64,000 bases of DNA from FEN-1297 sp046705645. GTDB taxonomy: Bacteria > Bacteroidota > Ignavibacteria > Ignavibacteriales > Ignavibacteriaceae. The number at the start of each line of letters is the position of its first letter. The stretch's first letter is position 1. Under the pieces are notes generated by a model that worked only from the letters and a program-made list of their open reading frames with translations, was not told the DNA's origin and did no database searches. Positions 63,362 through 64,000 of this stretch are shown here, piece by piece. The translations under genes were made by a program, and so were the position numbers. The stretch is taken from contig JBJKQE010000091.1 in NCBI GenBank assembly GCA_046705645.1, positions 1-64,000 of the forward strand. Reading direction: 5' to 3'.

Positions 63362-64000
63362 TCAGATGATTTTATTACCGGCTAAAAAATTAATCGCATC
63401 ATCAACTGATTTATGAGTCCCCGTTAATACAAGAGTATCTTTGGATTGTATCTTTTCATTTCCGCCGGGATTATTAATCGTTTGGTTTTCTCTTACAATA
63501 GCTATTACGGTTGCACCGGTTAGAGCACGAAGATTTATTTCAAGCATTGTCTTACCAATAAATCTGCTGTCTTCCGATACGTAGAATACTTCGGTTAATC
63601 CGGCTGCCAGAATTTTATCAAGATTTAAGAAGGGGATTCCGGAAGCAATTTCGCTTCTCATCATTCCGTATGATTCACCTCTTAATAATGTTACCTGTTC
63701 ATTTATTACATTTCGAGGGATATGATACTTTTCGAGCACTTTAATAAATATTCTAAGAGAAGTTTCAAATTCTTCGGGAATAACTTCATCCGCACCTAAA
63801 GAAATTAAATCGTCTATTTCCGAAGTAAACCTGGTTCTAATTACAGCATGTATTTTAGGATTGAGTCTTTTAGCAAGCTGAAGTCCCCTTTTCGAAGCTG
63901 ACGGATCTGAAATTGCAAAAACAATTATTGAGGCTTTTTCAATTCCGGCTGTTTGTAAAATGCCTTCCCTGGTTACATCTCCGAAAATTAATTTTTTACC
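63362..64000 (-). CDS. KefB/Trk-type potassium transport protein, C-terminal part (partial)
   Basis: The minus-strand frame is open from the right edge (64000) to the stop at 63362, giving 212 residues. The first ~110 are the end of a TrkA-N (RCK) NAD-binding domain (LIFGDVTREGILQTAGIEKA, then ISDPSASKRGLQLAKRLNPK and SEIDDLISLGADEVIPEEFE). About 128-210 are an RCK-C domain (SRFIGKTMLEINLRALTGAT, VIAIVRENQTINN). This order at a C-terminus fits KefB/KefC-type cation:proton antiporters; the channel part is beyond the window. A shorter frame with an inner ATG at 63739 is only the tail of this gene. Confidence 0.88.
   Translation of the reverse strand, partial: GKKLIFGDVTREGILQTAGIEKASIIVFAISDPSASKRGLQLAKRLNPKIHAVIRTRFTSEIDDLISLGADEVIPEEFETSLRIFIKVLEKYHIPRNVINEQVTLLRGESYGMMRSEIASGIPFLNLDKILAAGLTEVFYVSEDSRFIGKTMLEINLRALTGATVIAIVRENQTINNPGGNEKIQSKDTLVLTGTHKSVDDAINFLAGNKII

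Noticed and set aside
1..64000. CRISPR array, rRNA, tRNA or prophage
   Set aside because: Read through by eye I found no regular spaced repeats, no tRNA-like cloverleaf with CCA-end context, no rRNA blocks and no phage structural genes. A tRNAscan or similar search could still find something missed.

Overview
The window is AT-rich bacterial DNA with short, dense operons and Gram-negative envelope genes. These include TonB-dependent receptors, many outer-membrane-type lipoproteins, a TolC efflux set and a protein ending in a type IX secretion (T9SS) tail of the NYPNPFNP kind. That tail, the DUF4249/TonB pairing, the DUF4097 and DUF4260 proteins and the base composition fit the Bacteroidota/Chlorobiota side of the tree, most likely an Ignavibacteria-like organism. 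This placement is inference; no rRNA or marker gene is present.

Region 1 (1-13,700) is dominated by an amplified surface cassette. One unit is TonB-dependent receptor, DUF4249 lipoprotein, then a lipoprotein with two PEGA domains and a seven-bladed propeller, all on the minus strand, with a divergent glycerophosphodiester phosphodiesterase gene. Two nearly full units lie in tandem (2266-8167 and 8177-13,699). A third is partly lost: an intact PEGA-propeller gene (369-1847) followed by a decayed DUF4249 remnant (1854-2190). The second phosphodiesterase copy is a 5'-truncated, frameshifted pseudogene. The intergenic DNA between receptor and phosphodiesterase is also duplicated, so this was segmental duplication.

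Region 2 (13.7-20.7 kb) holds housekeeping and envelope genes: FxsA, a T9SS cargo protein, DUF4260, thioredoxin, a TPM protein, a DUF4097 repeat protein, a barrel-like protein, a DUF2279 protein and a GNAT acetyltransferase. Region 3 (20.7-27.8 kb) is respiratory: two paralogous small cytochromes c, a Rieske protein, a cytochrome b fused to two cytochrome c domains, and an outer-membrane-like protein with one N-terminal CxxCH. A phosphodiester glycosidase lies among them. Region 4 (28.4-32.6 kb) has an M13 peptidase, a YbaK-like deacylase, a GYD protein and an NTF2-like protein.

Region 5 (32.6-40.6 kb) is a TetR-headed efflux operon (HlyD, DHA2 MFS, TolC, MFS_3, second DHA2 MFS) with a clear sigma70-like promoter overlapped by inverted repeats. 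Region 6 (40.7-50.9 kb) has pncB, hydrolases, a HEAT protein lacking a normal start codon, a BON protein, a TauE/DUF1634 pair, a saccharopine-dehydrogenase-like gene, an NTF2-like pseudogene with in-frame stops, and NDH-2. Region 7 (51.5-64 kb) has a ClC channel, a striking homologue of eukaryotic sphingolipid delta-4 desaturases (DEGS/DES1), an APC permease fused to EIIA and RCK-C domains, a gene broken by one TAA, an AEC transporter, an aldo/keto reductase, purU, a SCO/PCu(A)C copper pair, a 180-bp giant palindrome, an SGNH hydrolase and the end of a KefB/TrkA-type protein.

Best candidates for something new are the amplified receptor/DUF4249/PEGA-propeller cassette, the DES1-like desaturase with its transporter neighbours, the fused cytochrome b-c-c protein with its barrel cytochrome, and the palindromic element at 62,357-62,536.
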